Assembly: GCA_002951995.1 (NCBI GenBank)
Contig: CP019797.1
Span: forward strand, 2,030,501 to 2,094,500
Length of the DNA stretch: 64,000 nucleotides
Direction of reading: 5' to 3'
DNA from: Stenotrophomonas acidaminiphila
Lineage (GTDB): Bacteria > Pseudomonadota > Gammaproteobacteria > Xanthomonadales > Xanthomonadaceae
Shown here: one piece after another, positions 1-9,244 of the stretch
Layout: every line of letters starts with the position of its first letter
Position numbering within the stretch: position 1 is the stretch's first letter
The notes under the pieces: generated by a model
Seen by the model: the letters and a program-made list of their open reading frames with translations, nothing else
What the model was told of the DNA's origin: nothing
The model's database searches: none
Translations under genes and position numbers: made by a program

Positions 1-876
1 GGCCTCCGCCCTCCGGCCCTTGGGGCCGATGGCATAGATTGTCACCACGTCCCGTTCCACATCGAAGGCCATCAGGTAGTCTGGCAACCCACCACTCTCC
101 GCCAACGCTTTCACGTCAAAGCGGAATCGACGCAGCGACGCCATGCTGCCGCTCTTTTGGTGCAGAACCGTCATCGAGACGCGCCAACGCGATTGCGAAC
201 CGCAATGCTTGCGGGCCAACTCGTAGATGCGGCGATCCAACGCCTTGCGCAGACCCCAATAGTCATCCGATAGCGTTAACACTTTCCCAGCATCCACCGA
301 ACGGAAGAGCCAGCGTGGCAAATCCACCTCGACGGCTACCATTCGATCATCGACGGGAGACTTCTCGACCACCCGCCAACTGTCGATCAAGCCAAAGCCA
401 CGTCGTTCACGCTGCCCATTCGTCTCGATGTTGGTTTCGACCACCGTGCCTTTCAGGCGGCGCAGCATGTCTTCCATGCGTTCGTAAGCCCGACCGCTGG
501 CACCACGTCCCGTTGCGATCAGGAAGTCATAGGCGGTAAAGCGCACGGTCGGCGCGATGACGCGGCCCCGGTTCCTGGCTTCCATCAACTGGCTGATGCA
601 GTAAATCCACAGGTCTTTGTCGTGGATGGTGGCGCAGCCACAAGACCCGGGCATCACAGTCACGGTATTGCCATTGCGCTCGTAGGTACGCACGCGCTTG
701 TCGCCAGCCTTCAACGCGAACAACGGATACTCCATGCTGGCAATATCATCTTTCGGCGAGGCACCAAAGATGTCCGCTATGAAGAAATCGCCTTGCTGGC
801 AGCGGCCTGATGCGAGCCGCATGGCAACCTCGCAGTCGATGCGCTCCGCTCGGCTGGTGTTCGGCGCGATGAGCAC
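1..876 (-). CDS. repA: Replication initiator protein A (RepA family), 3' end outside window
   Basis: This frame runs open from a GTG at 876 to the left edge (292 codons), so the C-terminus is missing. The protein matches the RepA/'replication initiator protein A' family of proteobacterial plasmids and integrative elements. Visible stretches are ASMEYPLFALKAGDKRVR, the block around HDKDLWIYCISQ, VRFTAYDFLIATGR, ERRGFGLIDSW and RRIYELARKHCG. These match my memory of the family; no search was run. An in-frame TAG lies two codons upstream of the GTG, so the start can only be this GTG or the later ATG at codon 19. It begins 11 bp after alpA on the same strand, suggesting an alpA-repA operon. In an integrated element it would support replication of the excised circle, which is inference. 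Confidence 0.8.
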   Translation of the reverse strand, partial: MLIAPNTSRAERIDCEVAMRLASGRCQQGDFFIADIFGASPKDDIASMEYPLFALKAGDKRVRTYERNGNTVTVMPGSCGCATIHDKDLWIYCISQLMEARNRGRVIAPTVRFTAYDFLIATGRGASGRAYERMEDMLRRLKGTVVETNIETNGQRERRGFGLIDSWRVVEKSPVDDRMVAVEVDLPRWLFRSVDAGKVLTLSDDYWGLRKALDRRIYELARKHCGSQSRWRVSMTVLHQKSGSMASLRRFRFDVKALAESGGLPDYLMAFDVERDVVTIYAIGPKGRRAEA

Positions 877-887
877 GAACTAGCAGC

Positions 888-1112
888 TCAGTGCCCGACT
901 CCAGGGCGTATGGCTTGGACACCCGACAACCTGCGGGCATCAACCCATGCTTCAACCTCCGCCAGATCCCATGCGACGTTTCTGCTGGTGAGCACGATGC
1001 GACGGGGAAACTCTCCGCGCTGCTCCATGTTGTAAATCGTGCGCTCTGCCAGCGGGATCATCGCCAACAGTTTCTTGCGGTTGATGAGCGTCCTGTTCGT
1101 TGTTGTCAGCAT
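888..1112 (-). CDS. AlpA-family transcriptional regulator (MerR-like HTH)
   Basis: This 74-aa protein has the AlpA/phage-regulator layout: an N-terminal basic stretch (RTLINRKKLLAMIPLAERTI), a recognition segment with YNMEQRGEFPRRIVLTSRNV, and the ending WDLAEVEAWVDARR, which resembles the 'W...EV..W...R' end of AlpA/excisionase-like winged HTH proteins. In P4-like and other integrative elements AlpA proteins activate excision or early element genes. It lies directly upstream of repA, with the same polarity and an 11-bp gap. The divergent hypothetical gene starts about 80 bp away, so the region 1113-1192 probably holds both promoters. The family call is strong; the target is not visible. Confidence 0.8.
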   Translation of the reverse strand: MLTTTNRTLINRKKLLAMIPLAERTIYNMEQRGEFPRRIVLTSRNVAWDLAEVEAWVDARRLSGVQAIRPGVGH

Positions 1113-1192
1113 GCCGTGTTTCCTTCAGCCACTTTAAACGTGCCTGATGGTGCCCCGTGATGCCAGTTGCGTCGGCGTATTAGTTGGCTAAA

Positions 1193-1672
1193 ATGGTTGA
1201 CATGAGGAATCCTTCAATCCCGATCTGGGAAGGCTGCTATCCAGCCATTTCGGAAGCCATAGGGCGATTCCAAGGTCGTTGGCGGGCATCTTCAACGGAC
1301 AAGCACAGCGTCCGATTGTTGAAGGAACTGATTGATCCCGTTGTGACCGCCTATGCAGCCACCCTTCCCTTGCGCTATTTGGGCCATGTACCGGGTGTCG
1401 GGCCAGACGTGAAGCCACTCAGCGAGATCGCACGACTGATCGGGTTCAACGCAATGGCTCGGCTGCAACGGCAGCTACTGCGCGCTTTCACGCTCACGAA
1501 CAACCGGTGGTCTGCGCGCGAAAAGCAGTTTGTCGCAACGCTCGAAACATTGATTGAGTTGGTCAGCGCCTGTGCCCGCAAGCGACCAACAAAGTCGAAG
1601 ATTCGTGACACGAATTTGAAGAGTGGGCGCACTCGGGGTTTTGCCGATTTTGCGGGGCAATGGCCGAACTGA
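1193..1672 (+). CDS. Hypothetical protein of the integrative element
   Basis: I do not recognise this 159-aa protein. It is basic, with RFQGRWRAS near the N-terminus and a K/R-rich tail (ARKRPTKSKIRDTNLKSGRTRG), and no signal peptide or membrane segment. It could bind nucleic acid, but no defined motif supports that. Possible starts are ATG 1193, ATG 1202 or TTG 1184; none has a good Shine-Dalgarno. A TAAAAT at 1189-1194 with TTGCGT 16 bp upstream could be its promoter, which would favour ATG 1202 and a nearly leaderless message. It is divergent from alpA and overlaps the next gene by 13 bp, so the two are probably translated together. Confidence 0.55.
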   Translation: MVDMRNPSIPIWEGCYPAISEAIGRFQGRWRASSTDKHSVRLLKELIDPVVTAYAATLPLRYLGHVPGVGPDVKPLSEIARLIGFNAMARLQRQLLRAFTLTNNRWSAREKQFVATLETLIELVSACARKRPTKSKIRDTNLKSGRTRGFADFAGQWPN

Positions 1673-2196
1673 CTCTATTCGGAAATGGAAGCGAGGCACC
1701 AAAGGCAAATGACCCGGAAGACGTACTGAGACTAAGCAACCTGTACTGTCCTGAACACCGGCCAAGATTGCCAACCGGCGAATGGAATCCCGCATATCGA
1801 AGAGCCAAACGGTCACTGGCGCAGTTCGATCAGGAACTAGCCAGACTCGACCTGCAATCCACAAAAATGCAAGCAGGCCAAGCGCAGTCAGGCGACGCGC
1901 TTATCGACAGCTACGTCTTTCACTATGTCCGCAAGTATGGCTTTCAGCCTGCGGACGAGGCCGAACTGCGCCATCATGCGCGATGGATGGTGGACAACAA
2001 AGTGACGGATCGGAAGAAGCAAATGGTGATTCTGCACCGGTACGGCATGAGTCAGTCAGACATAGCGCGAAAGCTGAGCATCAAGCGCCAAGCTGTGTTC
2101 AAGGCGCTTGCGTCGATCCCGGAGGACGCCCGCCAACTACCCATGCTCCCCGGTTTCCCATCTCATTTTCTTTCGTCAACCAAATCGTACAATTAG
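1660..2196 (+). CDS. Hypothetical protein with C-terminal helix-turn-helix
   Basis: This 178-aa protein has no family name I can give. Residues about 131-153 (YGMSQSDIARKLSIKRQAVF) form a clear HTH resembling sigma-70 region 4 or resolvase-type HTHs. The middle part (YVFHYVRKYGFQPADEAELRHHARWM) looks helical. The N-terminus (ELTLFGNGSEAPKANDPEDV) is hydrophilic. It overlaps the preceding gene by 13 bp and ends 13 bp from the convergent integrase gene. A regulatory or DNA-binding role in the element is inferred only from the HTH and its position. Confidence 0.6.
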   Translation: MAELTLFGNGSEAPKANDPEDVLRLSNLYCPEHRPRLPTGEWNPAYRRAKRSLAQFDQELARLDLQSTKMQAGQAQSGDALIDSYVFHYVRKYGFQPADEAELRHHARWMVDNKVTDRKKQMVILHRYGMSQSDIARKLSIKRQAVFKALASIPEDARQLPMLPGFPSHFLSSTKSYN

Positions 2197-2209
2197 TTTG
2201 CATCAAAAT

Positions 2210-3415
2210 TCACGCCGGCAAACGTGACTTGAGCGTCCACTCGTCGATCATGTCCGCCCAGTCTTGCAACATGGCCGTGCGTTGCTCGCGATATTCAGCC
2301 TTGTTGTAAACCGCCCTGACACCCCGTTGCTCGTGGGCGAGGCACTTCTCGATCCAATCGGTGTTGTAGCCGGCTTCGTGAAGTAGCGTGCTGGCCGTGC
2401 GCCGCAAATCATGCGGCCCGAAGTTTGCAAGAGGCCTCCCCTCTTTTTGCGCCAGCCGATAGGTCAGCGTCAGCACGCGATTGAGCGTGGCACTGCTCAT
2501 CTGCACGTCGGCATCGTAGCGCCCCGGAAACACATAGTTCGAGCCGCCGGCAAAGATTTTCAGCGCGATGAAGATATCCAGCGCCTGCCGGGAAAGAAAC
2601 ACCAGATGGGGGTTGCGTCGCTTCATCCGCTCTTTCGGGATCGTCCAAAGCGCCTCGCTGAAATTGATTTCGTCCCAGGTCGCATCGGTCAGCTCGCTCT
2701 TGCGCACCATTGTCAGAAGCAGCAATTTGACCGCCGCCCGAATAGTTGGCGTCGTGCCAATACGCTCCATGTACTGGTACATCAAGCCGATTTCATCAGG
2801 CGTCAACGCACGGTCGCGCGGCTCGAATTTGGCGATGGAAGTCGGGCGCACCAGCTCGGCTGGGTTCTCGACCTTCTGACCACGCTCGATAGCCCAGCGA
2901 TAGACCTGCAATACGATCTCCCGAACATGCACAGCCGTCGCTGGCGCACCGCGGCCGACGATGGCATCGGTCAATGCCCGCAAGTCCTCGTGGGTGATCT
3001 CAGTCAGCTTCCAGTTGCCGAACTTGGTCTTGAGGTCGCGCTCATAGACGGAGCGGCGCATGTCGCGGGTGGAATCGGCCATCTGGTAGCCGCGCAACCA
3101 CTTCTCGGCCCATGCCCCGAACGTCTCGGCATCCTTGGTACGCGCCTTGTCGCGTGCCTTCTCCTTTGCCGGCGACTTGCCCGCCGCGATCATCTTCTTG
3201 GCCTCATTAAGCCGCTCGCGCGCTTCTGCCAAGGTGATGCCGCCAACTCCGTAGCGGCCGAAGGTCATCGTCTCCTGCCGGCCATTGATCGCGTAGTTGT
3301 AGCGAAAAGAGATGGCACCAGCCGGCGTGACGGCCACATAGAGGCCGTCACGATCGACGGCCTTGTACAGCTTGTCCTTCGGCTTGAGGTTGCGCAGCTT
3401 GGTATCGGTCAACAT
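2210..3415 (-). CDS. int: Tyrosine recombinase/integrase (DUF4102, P4-type)
   Basis: About 401 aa. The N-terminal arm-binding DUF4102 domain starts MLTDTKLRNLKPKDKLYKAV and continues through DGLYVAVTPAGAISFRYNY. A core-binding SAM-like domain and the catalytic domain follow. Catalytic residues visible are Arg in TMVRKSEL, the HDLRR box, His in LAHEQRG and the Tyr nucleophile in VYNKAEY. A start 16 codons upstream (3463) is possible, but family members begin at or near MLTDTKL, so ATG 3415 is chosen. The gene lies beside the 3' end of guaA and is transcribed away from it, as in guaA-integrated islands. It should catalyse integration and excision at the guaA end. Confidence 0.92.
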   Translation of the reverse strand: MLTDTKLRNLKPKDKLYKAVDRDGLYVAVTPAGAISFRYNYAINGRQETMTFGRYGVGGITLAEARERLNEAKKMIAAGKSPAKEKARDKARTKDAETFGAWAEKWLRGYQMADSTRDMRRSVYERDLKTKFGNWKLTEITHEDLRALTDAIVGRGAPATAVHVREIVLQVYRWAIERGQKVENPAELVRPTSIAKFEPRDRALTPDEIGLMYQYMERIGTTPTIRAAVKLLLLTMVRKSELTDATWDEINFSEALWTIPKERMKRRNPHLVFLSRQALDIFIALKIFAGGSNYVFPGRYDADVQMSSATLNRVLTLTYRLAQKEGRPLANFGPHDLRRTASTLLHEAGYNTDWIEKCLAHEQRGVRAVYNKAEYREQRTAMLQDWADMIDEWTLKSRLPA

Positions 3416-3440
3416 GACAAGGTTCCAGAGTCCGGACTGG

Positions 3441-3544
3441 ATACCATGATCAAGAACTGCCAAAAAATCCCACTTTAATCGTTAAAAATCAACAATTTAT
3501 CAGAATTAAATACCATGCAAACAACCGCCGAGCGCACATGGTAT
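3441..3544. promoter_or_regulatory. Triplicate ATACCATG motif upstream of int
   Basis: Three exact copies of the octamer ATACCATG lie here: direct at 3441-3448 and 3510-3517, and inverted (CATGGTAT) at 3537-3544. The last two form a dyad with a 19-bp spacer. The region is A/T-rich and lies just upstream of the chosen integrase start. Such repeats are typical of integrase arm sites, excisionase sites or an autoregulatory operator. Which of these applies cannot be told from sequence alone. Confidence 0.5.
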
Positions 3545-3555
3545 CGAGGCAACAT

Positions 3556-3597
3556 CATGGCATCAGGCGGGATACTACCATCGCCCATGCCATCAGG
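3556..3597 (+). repeat. Imperfect 12-bp direct repeat near element end
   Basis: CATGGCATCAGG (3556-3567) recurs as CATGCCATCAGG (3586-3597), 11 of 12 identical, 30 bp apart. This is about three helical turns, so proteins bound at both copies would lie on the same DNA face. Further down are several TGCCAG/CTGGCA-like words (3615-3650 and 3699-3713). No gene is visible between 3416 and 3723. This stretch is probably the end of the integrated element, carrying recombination and regulatory sites. Confidence 0.45.
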
Positions 3598-3723
3598 AGA
3601 AATTGCTTGCTGGTGCCAGAACCTGCCAGACAGCACCAGGCAGAACAATCAAAATGTCCACCTAAAACATCCACTTAGGCGGCATTTATTGCCCGTAGTT
3701 GCCAGTGCGTACCAGACGCAAAA

Positions 3724-5289
3724 TCACTCCCACTCGATCGTCGCCGGCGGCTTGCCGGAGATGTCATAGACCACGCGCGAGACGCCGCGCAGTTCGTTGA
3801 TGATGCGGTTGGACACGCGGCCGAGGAAGTCGTACGGCAGGTGCGCCCAGTGCGCGGTCATGAAGTCGATGGTTTCCACCGCACGCAGCGCGATCACCCA
3901 TTCGTAGGCGCGTGCATCGCCGACCACGCCGACCGACTTCACCGGCAGGAACACCGCGAACGCCTGCGAGGTCCTGTCGTACAGGTCGGCCGCACGCAGT
4001 TCCTCGATGAAGATCGCATCGGCCCTGGCCAGCAGCTCGGCATATTCGCGCTTCACTTCGCCGAGGATGCGCACGCCCAGGCCCGGGCCCGGGAACGGGT
4101 GGCGGTAGACCATGGCGCGCGGCAGGCCGAGCTCGACGCCGAGGCGGCGCACTTCGTCCTTGAACAGCTCGCGCAGCGGCTCGACCAGCTTGAGCTTCAT
4201 GTCTTCCGGCAGGCCGCCCACGTTGTGGTGGCTCTTGATCACGTGCGCCTTGCCGGTCTTGCTGCCGGCCGACTCGATCACGTCGGGGTAGATCGTGCCC
4301 TGCGCCAGCCACTTGGCGTTCTTCAGCTTGGCCGATTCCTCGTCGAAGATCTCGACGAACAGGTTGCCGATGATCTTGCGCTTGGCTTCCGGGTCGCTGA
4401 CCCCTTCGAGCGCTTTGAAATAGCGGTCGGCGGCATTCACCCGCACCACCTTCACGCCCATGTTCTCGGCCATCATGCGCATGACCTGGTCGCCTTCCTG
4501 GAAGCGCAGCAGGCCGGTGTCGACGAACACGCAGGTCAGCTGCGCGCCGATGGCCTTGTGCAGCAGCGCGGCGACCACCGACGAATCGACGCCGCCGGAC
4601 AGGCCGAGGATCACCTCGTCGCTGCCGACCTGCTCGCGCACGCGGGCGATCTGGTCGTCGATGATGTTGGCCGCGGTCCACAGCGTGGCGCAGCCGCAGA
4701 TGTCGGTGACGAAACGCTTGAGCAGCGCCGAGCCCTGCCTGGTGTGGGTCACCTCCGGGTGGAACTGCACGCCGTACCAGCGCTTTTCCTCGTTGGCCAT
4801 CGCCGCCACCGGGATGCGGTCGGTCACCGCGGTGATGACGAAGCCCGGCGGCACGTGGGTGACGTGGTCGCCATGGCTCATCCACACGTCCAGGCGCGGT
4901 TCGCCGTTATGGTCGGACAGCCCGCCGAGCAGGCCGTCGTGGCCCAGCAGCTTCACTTCGGCATGGCCGAACTCGCGCTGGTCGGCGGCTTCGGTGCCAC
5001 CGCCCAGCTGCTTGGCCATGGTCTGCAGGCCGTAGCAGATGCCCAGCAGCGGCAGGCCGCTGTCGAACACTTCCTGCGGCGCGGCCGGCGCGCCGTCCTG
5101 CGTGGTCGATTCCGGGCCACCGGACAGGATGATGCCCTTGGCGCCGAACGCGGCGATCTCGGCCGGATCGTGGTCCCAGGCCCAGATTTCGCAATACACG
5201 CCGAACTCGCGGATGCGACGCGCGATCAGCTGGGTGTACTGGGCGCCGAAATCGAGGATGAGGATCTTGTCGTTGTGGATGTTGGTCAT
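3724..5289 (-). CDS. guaA: GMP synthase (glutamine-hydrolysing)
   Basis: This 521-aa full-length enzyme converts XMP to GMP with ATP and glutamine. The class I glutamine amidotransferase domain is residues 1-200, with nucleophile Cys85 in GICYG and the His177/Glu179 pair in FHPEV. The ATP pyrophosphatase P-loop is SGGVDSS at 231-237. The C-terminal dimerisation domain ends in PATIEWE, the conserved family end. The last codons are intact although an integrase element abuts them, as expected when the element's attachment sequence rebuilds the gene end. It lies 105 bp downstream of guaB on the same strand, so the pair is the GMP branch from IMP. Confidence 0.98.
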   Translation of the reverse strand: MTNIHNDKILILDFGAQYTQLIARRIREFGVYCEIWAWDHDPAEIAAFGAKGIILSGGPESTTQDGAPAAPQEVFDSGLPLLGICYGLQTMAKQLGGGTEAADQREFGHAEVKLLGHDGLLGGLSDHNGEPRLDVWMSHGDHVTHVPPGFVITAVTDRIPVAAMANEEKRWYGVQFHPEVTHTRQGSALLKRFVTDICGCATLWTAANIIDDQIARVREQVGSDEVILGLSGGVDSSVVAALLHKAIGAQLTCVFVDTGLLRFQEGDQVMRMMAENMGVKVVRVNAADRYFKALEGVSDPEAKRKIIGNLFVEIFDEESAKLKNAKWLAQGTIYPDVIESAGSKTGKAHVIKSHHNVGGLPEDMKLKLVEPLRELFKDEVRRLGVELGLPRAMVYRHPFPGPGLGVRILGEVKREYAELLARADAIFIEELRAADLYDRTSQAFAVFLPVKSVGVVGDARAYEWVIALRAVETIDFMTAHWAHLPYDFLGRVSNRIINELRGVSRVVYDISGKPPATIEWE

Positions 5290-5350
5290 GGGGCCTGGAA
5301 CGATGAGTCGGAAAACGGGGGCGATGCGGATGCCGGCGGCGTATAGAGAA

Positions 5351-5380
5351 AGAGGAACGGGACAGCGTCCTCGTTCCTCT
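5351..5380. repeat. 9-bp inverted repeat between guaB and guaA
   Basis: AGAGGAACG (5351-5359) pairs with CGTTCCTCT (5372-5380) around a 12-nt loop, in the 105-bp guaB-guaA gap. No T-tract follows on the minus strand, so it is not a standard terminator. It could be an RNA processing or stabilising hairpin that sets the guaB:guaA ratio. Confidence 0.4.
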
Positions 5381-5394
5381 TCGCTCGTTCCGCG

Positions 5395-6888
<1,494 letters not shown>

Positions 6889-6915
6889 CCCTTGTTCGGG
6901 CGCCGATGGCAGGGG

Positions 6916-6942
6916 GCCGGTGCGACGCAGTGTCGCGCCGGC
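6916..6942 (-). terminator. GC hairpin downstream of folD
   Basis: GCCGGTGCGAC and GTCGCGCCGGC form an 11-bp stem (one wobble pair) with a 5-nt loop, in the 187-bp gap between the folD stop and guaB. There is no T-run. It may act as a rho-type or weak terminator for folD, or only as a 3'-end stabiliser. Confidence 0.35.
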
Positions 6943-7039
6943 ACCGATGGTTCAGGGCCGCGGCCACGGCCGGCCGGCGCCGCCCGTGCGGCGGGCACCG
7001 GTATGACCCGGCAGGGCGATGGCCGCCGCCGGTGGCCGT

Positions 7040-7924
7040 TCAGCCGGCCGCGTCGGCCGCCTCGATGGTGTTCTGCATGAGCGTGGCCACCGTCATCGGG
7101 CCGACGCCGCCCGGCACCGGGGTGATCCAGCTGGCGCGACGCGACGCCGCTTCGAACCCGACGTCGCCGACCAGGCGGCCATCGTCCATGCGGTTGATGC
7201 CGACGTCGATCACCACCGCCCCCGGCTTGACCCACTCGCCCGGCACCAGTTGCGGGATGCCCACCGCCACCACCAGGATGTCGGCGTTGCGCACCGCCCG
7301 CTCCAGCTCCTCGCGCGGGGTGAACTTGTGGCAGCTGGTGACGGTGCAGCCGGCAATCAGCAGTTCCAGCCCCATCGGCCGGCCGACGTGGTTGCTGACC
7401 CCGACGATTGTGGCGTTGCGTCCGCGCACCGGCTGGTCGGTATGCGCCAGCAGGGTGATGATGCCGCGCGGCGTGCACGGGCGCAGGCCGAACTCGCGCA
7501 GCGCCAGGTGCCCCACGTTCTGCGGATGGAAGCCGTCCACGTCCTTGCGCGGGTCGATGCGCTGGATCAGCCGGTTGGCGTCGGCGATGCCCGGCAGCGG
7601 CAGCTGGATCAGGATGCCGTGGATCTTGGGGTCGGCGTTGAGCCGGTCGATCAGCTCCAGCAGCTGCGCCTCGGTCGTGCCCTCGGGCAGGTCATGGTCG
7701 AAGGCCTCGATGCCGACCTTCTGCGCGGCACGGCGCTTGTTGCGCACGTACACCGCCGAAGCCGGGTCGCCGCCGACCAGCACCACCGCCAACCCCGGCC
7801 GCGAGCGCCCGGCCGCGATCCGCGCGTCCACGCGCAGCTTCAGGTCGTCGAGCAGTTCTTCGGCGATGCGGCGGCCATCGAGGATGCGGGCAGTGGCCGC
7901 GGAGGCGTCGGCAGGCAGGGTCAT
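7040..7924 (-). CDS. folD: Bifunctional methylene-THF dehydrogenase/cyclohydrolase
   Basis: This 294-aa enzyme interconverts 5,10-methylene-THF, 5,10-methenyl-THF and 10-formyl-THF, feeding one-carbon units to purine synthesis. The family motif [14 protein letters not shown] contains the catalytic Lys63. QLPLP is at about 107-111, RPCTPRG marks the dinucleotide-binding part, and PGGVGPMT is near the C-terminus. The length is normal. It lies upstream of guaB on the same strand but has its own gap on both sides. Confidence 0.97.
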   Translation of the reverse strand: MTLPADASAATARILDGRRIAEELLDDLKLRVDARIAAGRSRPGLAVVLVGGDPASAVYVRNKRRAAQKVGIEAFDHDLPEGTTEAQLLELIDRLNADPKIHGILIQLPLPGIADANRLIQRIDPRKDVDGFHPQNVGHLALREFGLRPCTPRGIITLLAHTDQPVRGRNATIVGVSNHVGRPMGLELLIAGCTVTSCHKFTPREELERAVRNADILVVAVGIPQLVPGEWVKPGAVVIDVGINRMDDGRLVGDVGFEAASRRASWITPVPGGVGPMTVATLMQNTIEAADAAG

Positions 7925-8005
7925 GGGCGTGGAGGCGGGAACGGGCCGGCTATTGTCCCCGATTCGGCGCGGCGCGACATCCCGCCGCGCGCCCGGCAGC
8001 CGCGA

Positions 8006-9145
8006 TCAGCCGCGATGGGCGCAGAATGCGGCGTAGTCGATATAGCCGGGAAACGCGCGGCCCGGCGCGCAGACCGGGCAATCGGGATCCGGATGCACGC
8101 GGGTCTCACGGAAGCGCATGCCCAGGGCGTCGAAGCGCAGCAGCCGCCCGACCAGGGGCTGGCCGATCTCCAGCAGCAGCTTGAGCACTTCGGTGGCCTG
8201 GATCACCCCGGCCAGCCCGGGCAGCACGCCGAGCACCCCGGCCTGGGCGCAGTTGGGCGCGAATGCGGGCGGCGGCGGCTCCGGAAACAGGCAGCGGTAG
8301 CACGGCGCCTGGCCACGCCGGCGGCCGGCATCGAATACCCCGACCTGCCCGTCGAACCGCTCGATGGCGGCGTACACCAGTGGCCGCGCGTGCCTGATGC
8401 AGGCGTCGTTGAGCAGGTAGCGCAGCGGGAAGTTGTCCGAACCGTCCAGCACCACGTCCACGCCCTCCATCAACGCGTCGACATTGGCCGACGTCACCCG
8501 TTGCGCGATCGCCTCCACCTCGATGTGTGGATTCAGCGCCAGCAGGCGCGCGCGCGCCGACTCCACCTTGGCGCTGCCGATGGCGGCATCGGTGTGGATG
8601 ATCTGGCGCTGCAGGTTGCTGCGCTCGACCACGTCGTCGTCGACGATGCGCAGCCGCCCCACCCCGGCCGCGGCCAGGTAGAACGCGGCCGGCGCGCCCA
8701 GCCCACCGGCACCGACCACCAGCACGCGGGCGCGCTGCAGGCGCCGCTGCCCGGCCTCGCCCACCTGCGGCAGCAGCAGGTGCCGCGAATAGCGGTCGTA
8801 GAAGTCGCGTTCGCGCGCGTCGAGCAGCGGCTGCACCAGCGGCAGGCCCGCCGCCCGCCACGCGAGCGTTCCGCCGGCAACCGAGGCCAGCTGCGCGTAG
8901 CCGGCCGTCTGCAAGGCCACCGCCGCATCCAGCGAACGCCTGCCGCTCTGGCAGATCAGGATGATGTCCTGTTGCGGCGACGGCAGGGCGCTGGCGGGCG
9001 CCGCCAGCAGTTCGCCAGCGGCAACCCCGTGCGCGCCTTCGGCCATGCCGGCGGCGCGCTCGTGCGCTTCGCGCACGTCGATCATCACCGCGCCGGCCAG
9101 TTGGCGGGCACGGGCCTGTTGCGGGGTCAGCTCGCGGATGCTCAT
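8006..9145 (-). CDS. moeB: Rhodanese-MoeB/ThiF/HesA fusion (E1-like adenylyltransferase)
   Basis: About 379 aa. An N-terminal rhodanese domain (residues 1-105) has active-site loop CQSGRR with Cys65. An E1-like domain follows, with ATP-binding GAGGLG at about 145-150, RSNLQRQ, the Cys in PNCAQAGV that is catalytic in MoeB/ThiF, and zinc pairs CYRC (282/285) and CPVC (356/359). Such proteins adenylate the C-terminal Gly of MoaD or ThiS and help load sulfur. Neither moaD nor thiS is nearby, so the partner is unknown and moeB is a family-level symbol. The start at 9145 (MSIRELTPQQAR) is preferred over the ATG six codons upstream. Confidence 0.85.
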   Translation of the reverse strand: MSIRELTPQQARARQLAGAVMIDVREAHERAAGMAEGAHGVAAGELLAAPASALPSPQQDIILICQSGRRSLDAAVALQTAGYAQLASVAGGTLAWRAAGLPLVQPLLDARERDFYDRYSRHLLLPQVGEAGQRRLQRARVLVVGAGGLGAPAAFYLAAAGVGRLRIVDDDVVERSNLQRQIIHTDAAIGSAKVESARARLLALNPHIEVEAIAQRVTSANVDALMEGVDVVLDGSDNFPLRYLLNDACIRHARPLVYAAIERFDGQVGVFDAGRRRGQAPCYRCLFPEPPPPAFAPNCAQAGVLGVLPGLAGVIQATEVLKLLLEIGQPLVGRLLRFDALGMRFRETRVHPDPDCPVCAPGRAFPGYIDYAAFCAHRG

Positions 9146-9212
9146 GGCGCGATTATCGGCCATGGCTCCGGCGCGCGCCGGGATTCATCCCGCCATCGGC
9201 AGGGCACAAACG

Positions 9213-9236
9213 AAAAGGGCGGCCCTGCGGCCGCCC
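9213..9236 (-). terminator. Rho-independent terminator of der
   Basis: The perfect 8-bp stem GGGCGGCC/GGCCGCCC (9217-9236, loop CTGC) is followed on the minus strand by TTTTCGTTT. It lies 9 bp after the der stop codon. Confidence 0.85.
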
Positions 9237-9244
9237 CTGCGTGA

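Noticed and set aside
39..539. Plus-strand frame in the integrative element
   Set aside because: Lies antisense to repA, which has clear family motifs across the same bases.
3464..3723. A tRNA or tmRNA as attachment site
   Set aside because: No cloverleaf or acceptor stem can be drawn; the guaA 3' end explains the insertion site.
7019..9244. A 741-codon plus-strand frame over folD and the MoeB gene
   Set aside because: It spans two well-supported genes in antisense and has no recognisable domain.
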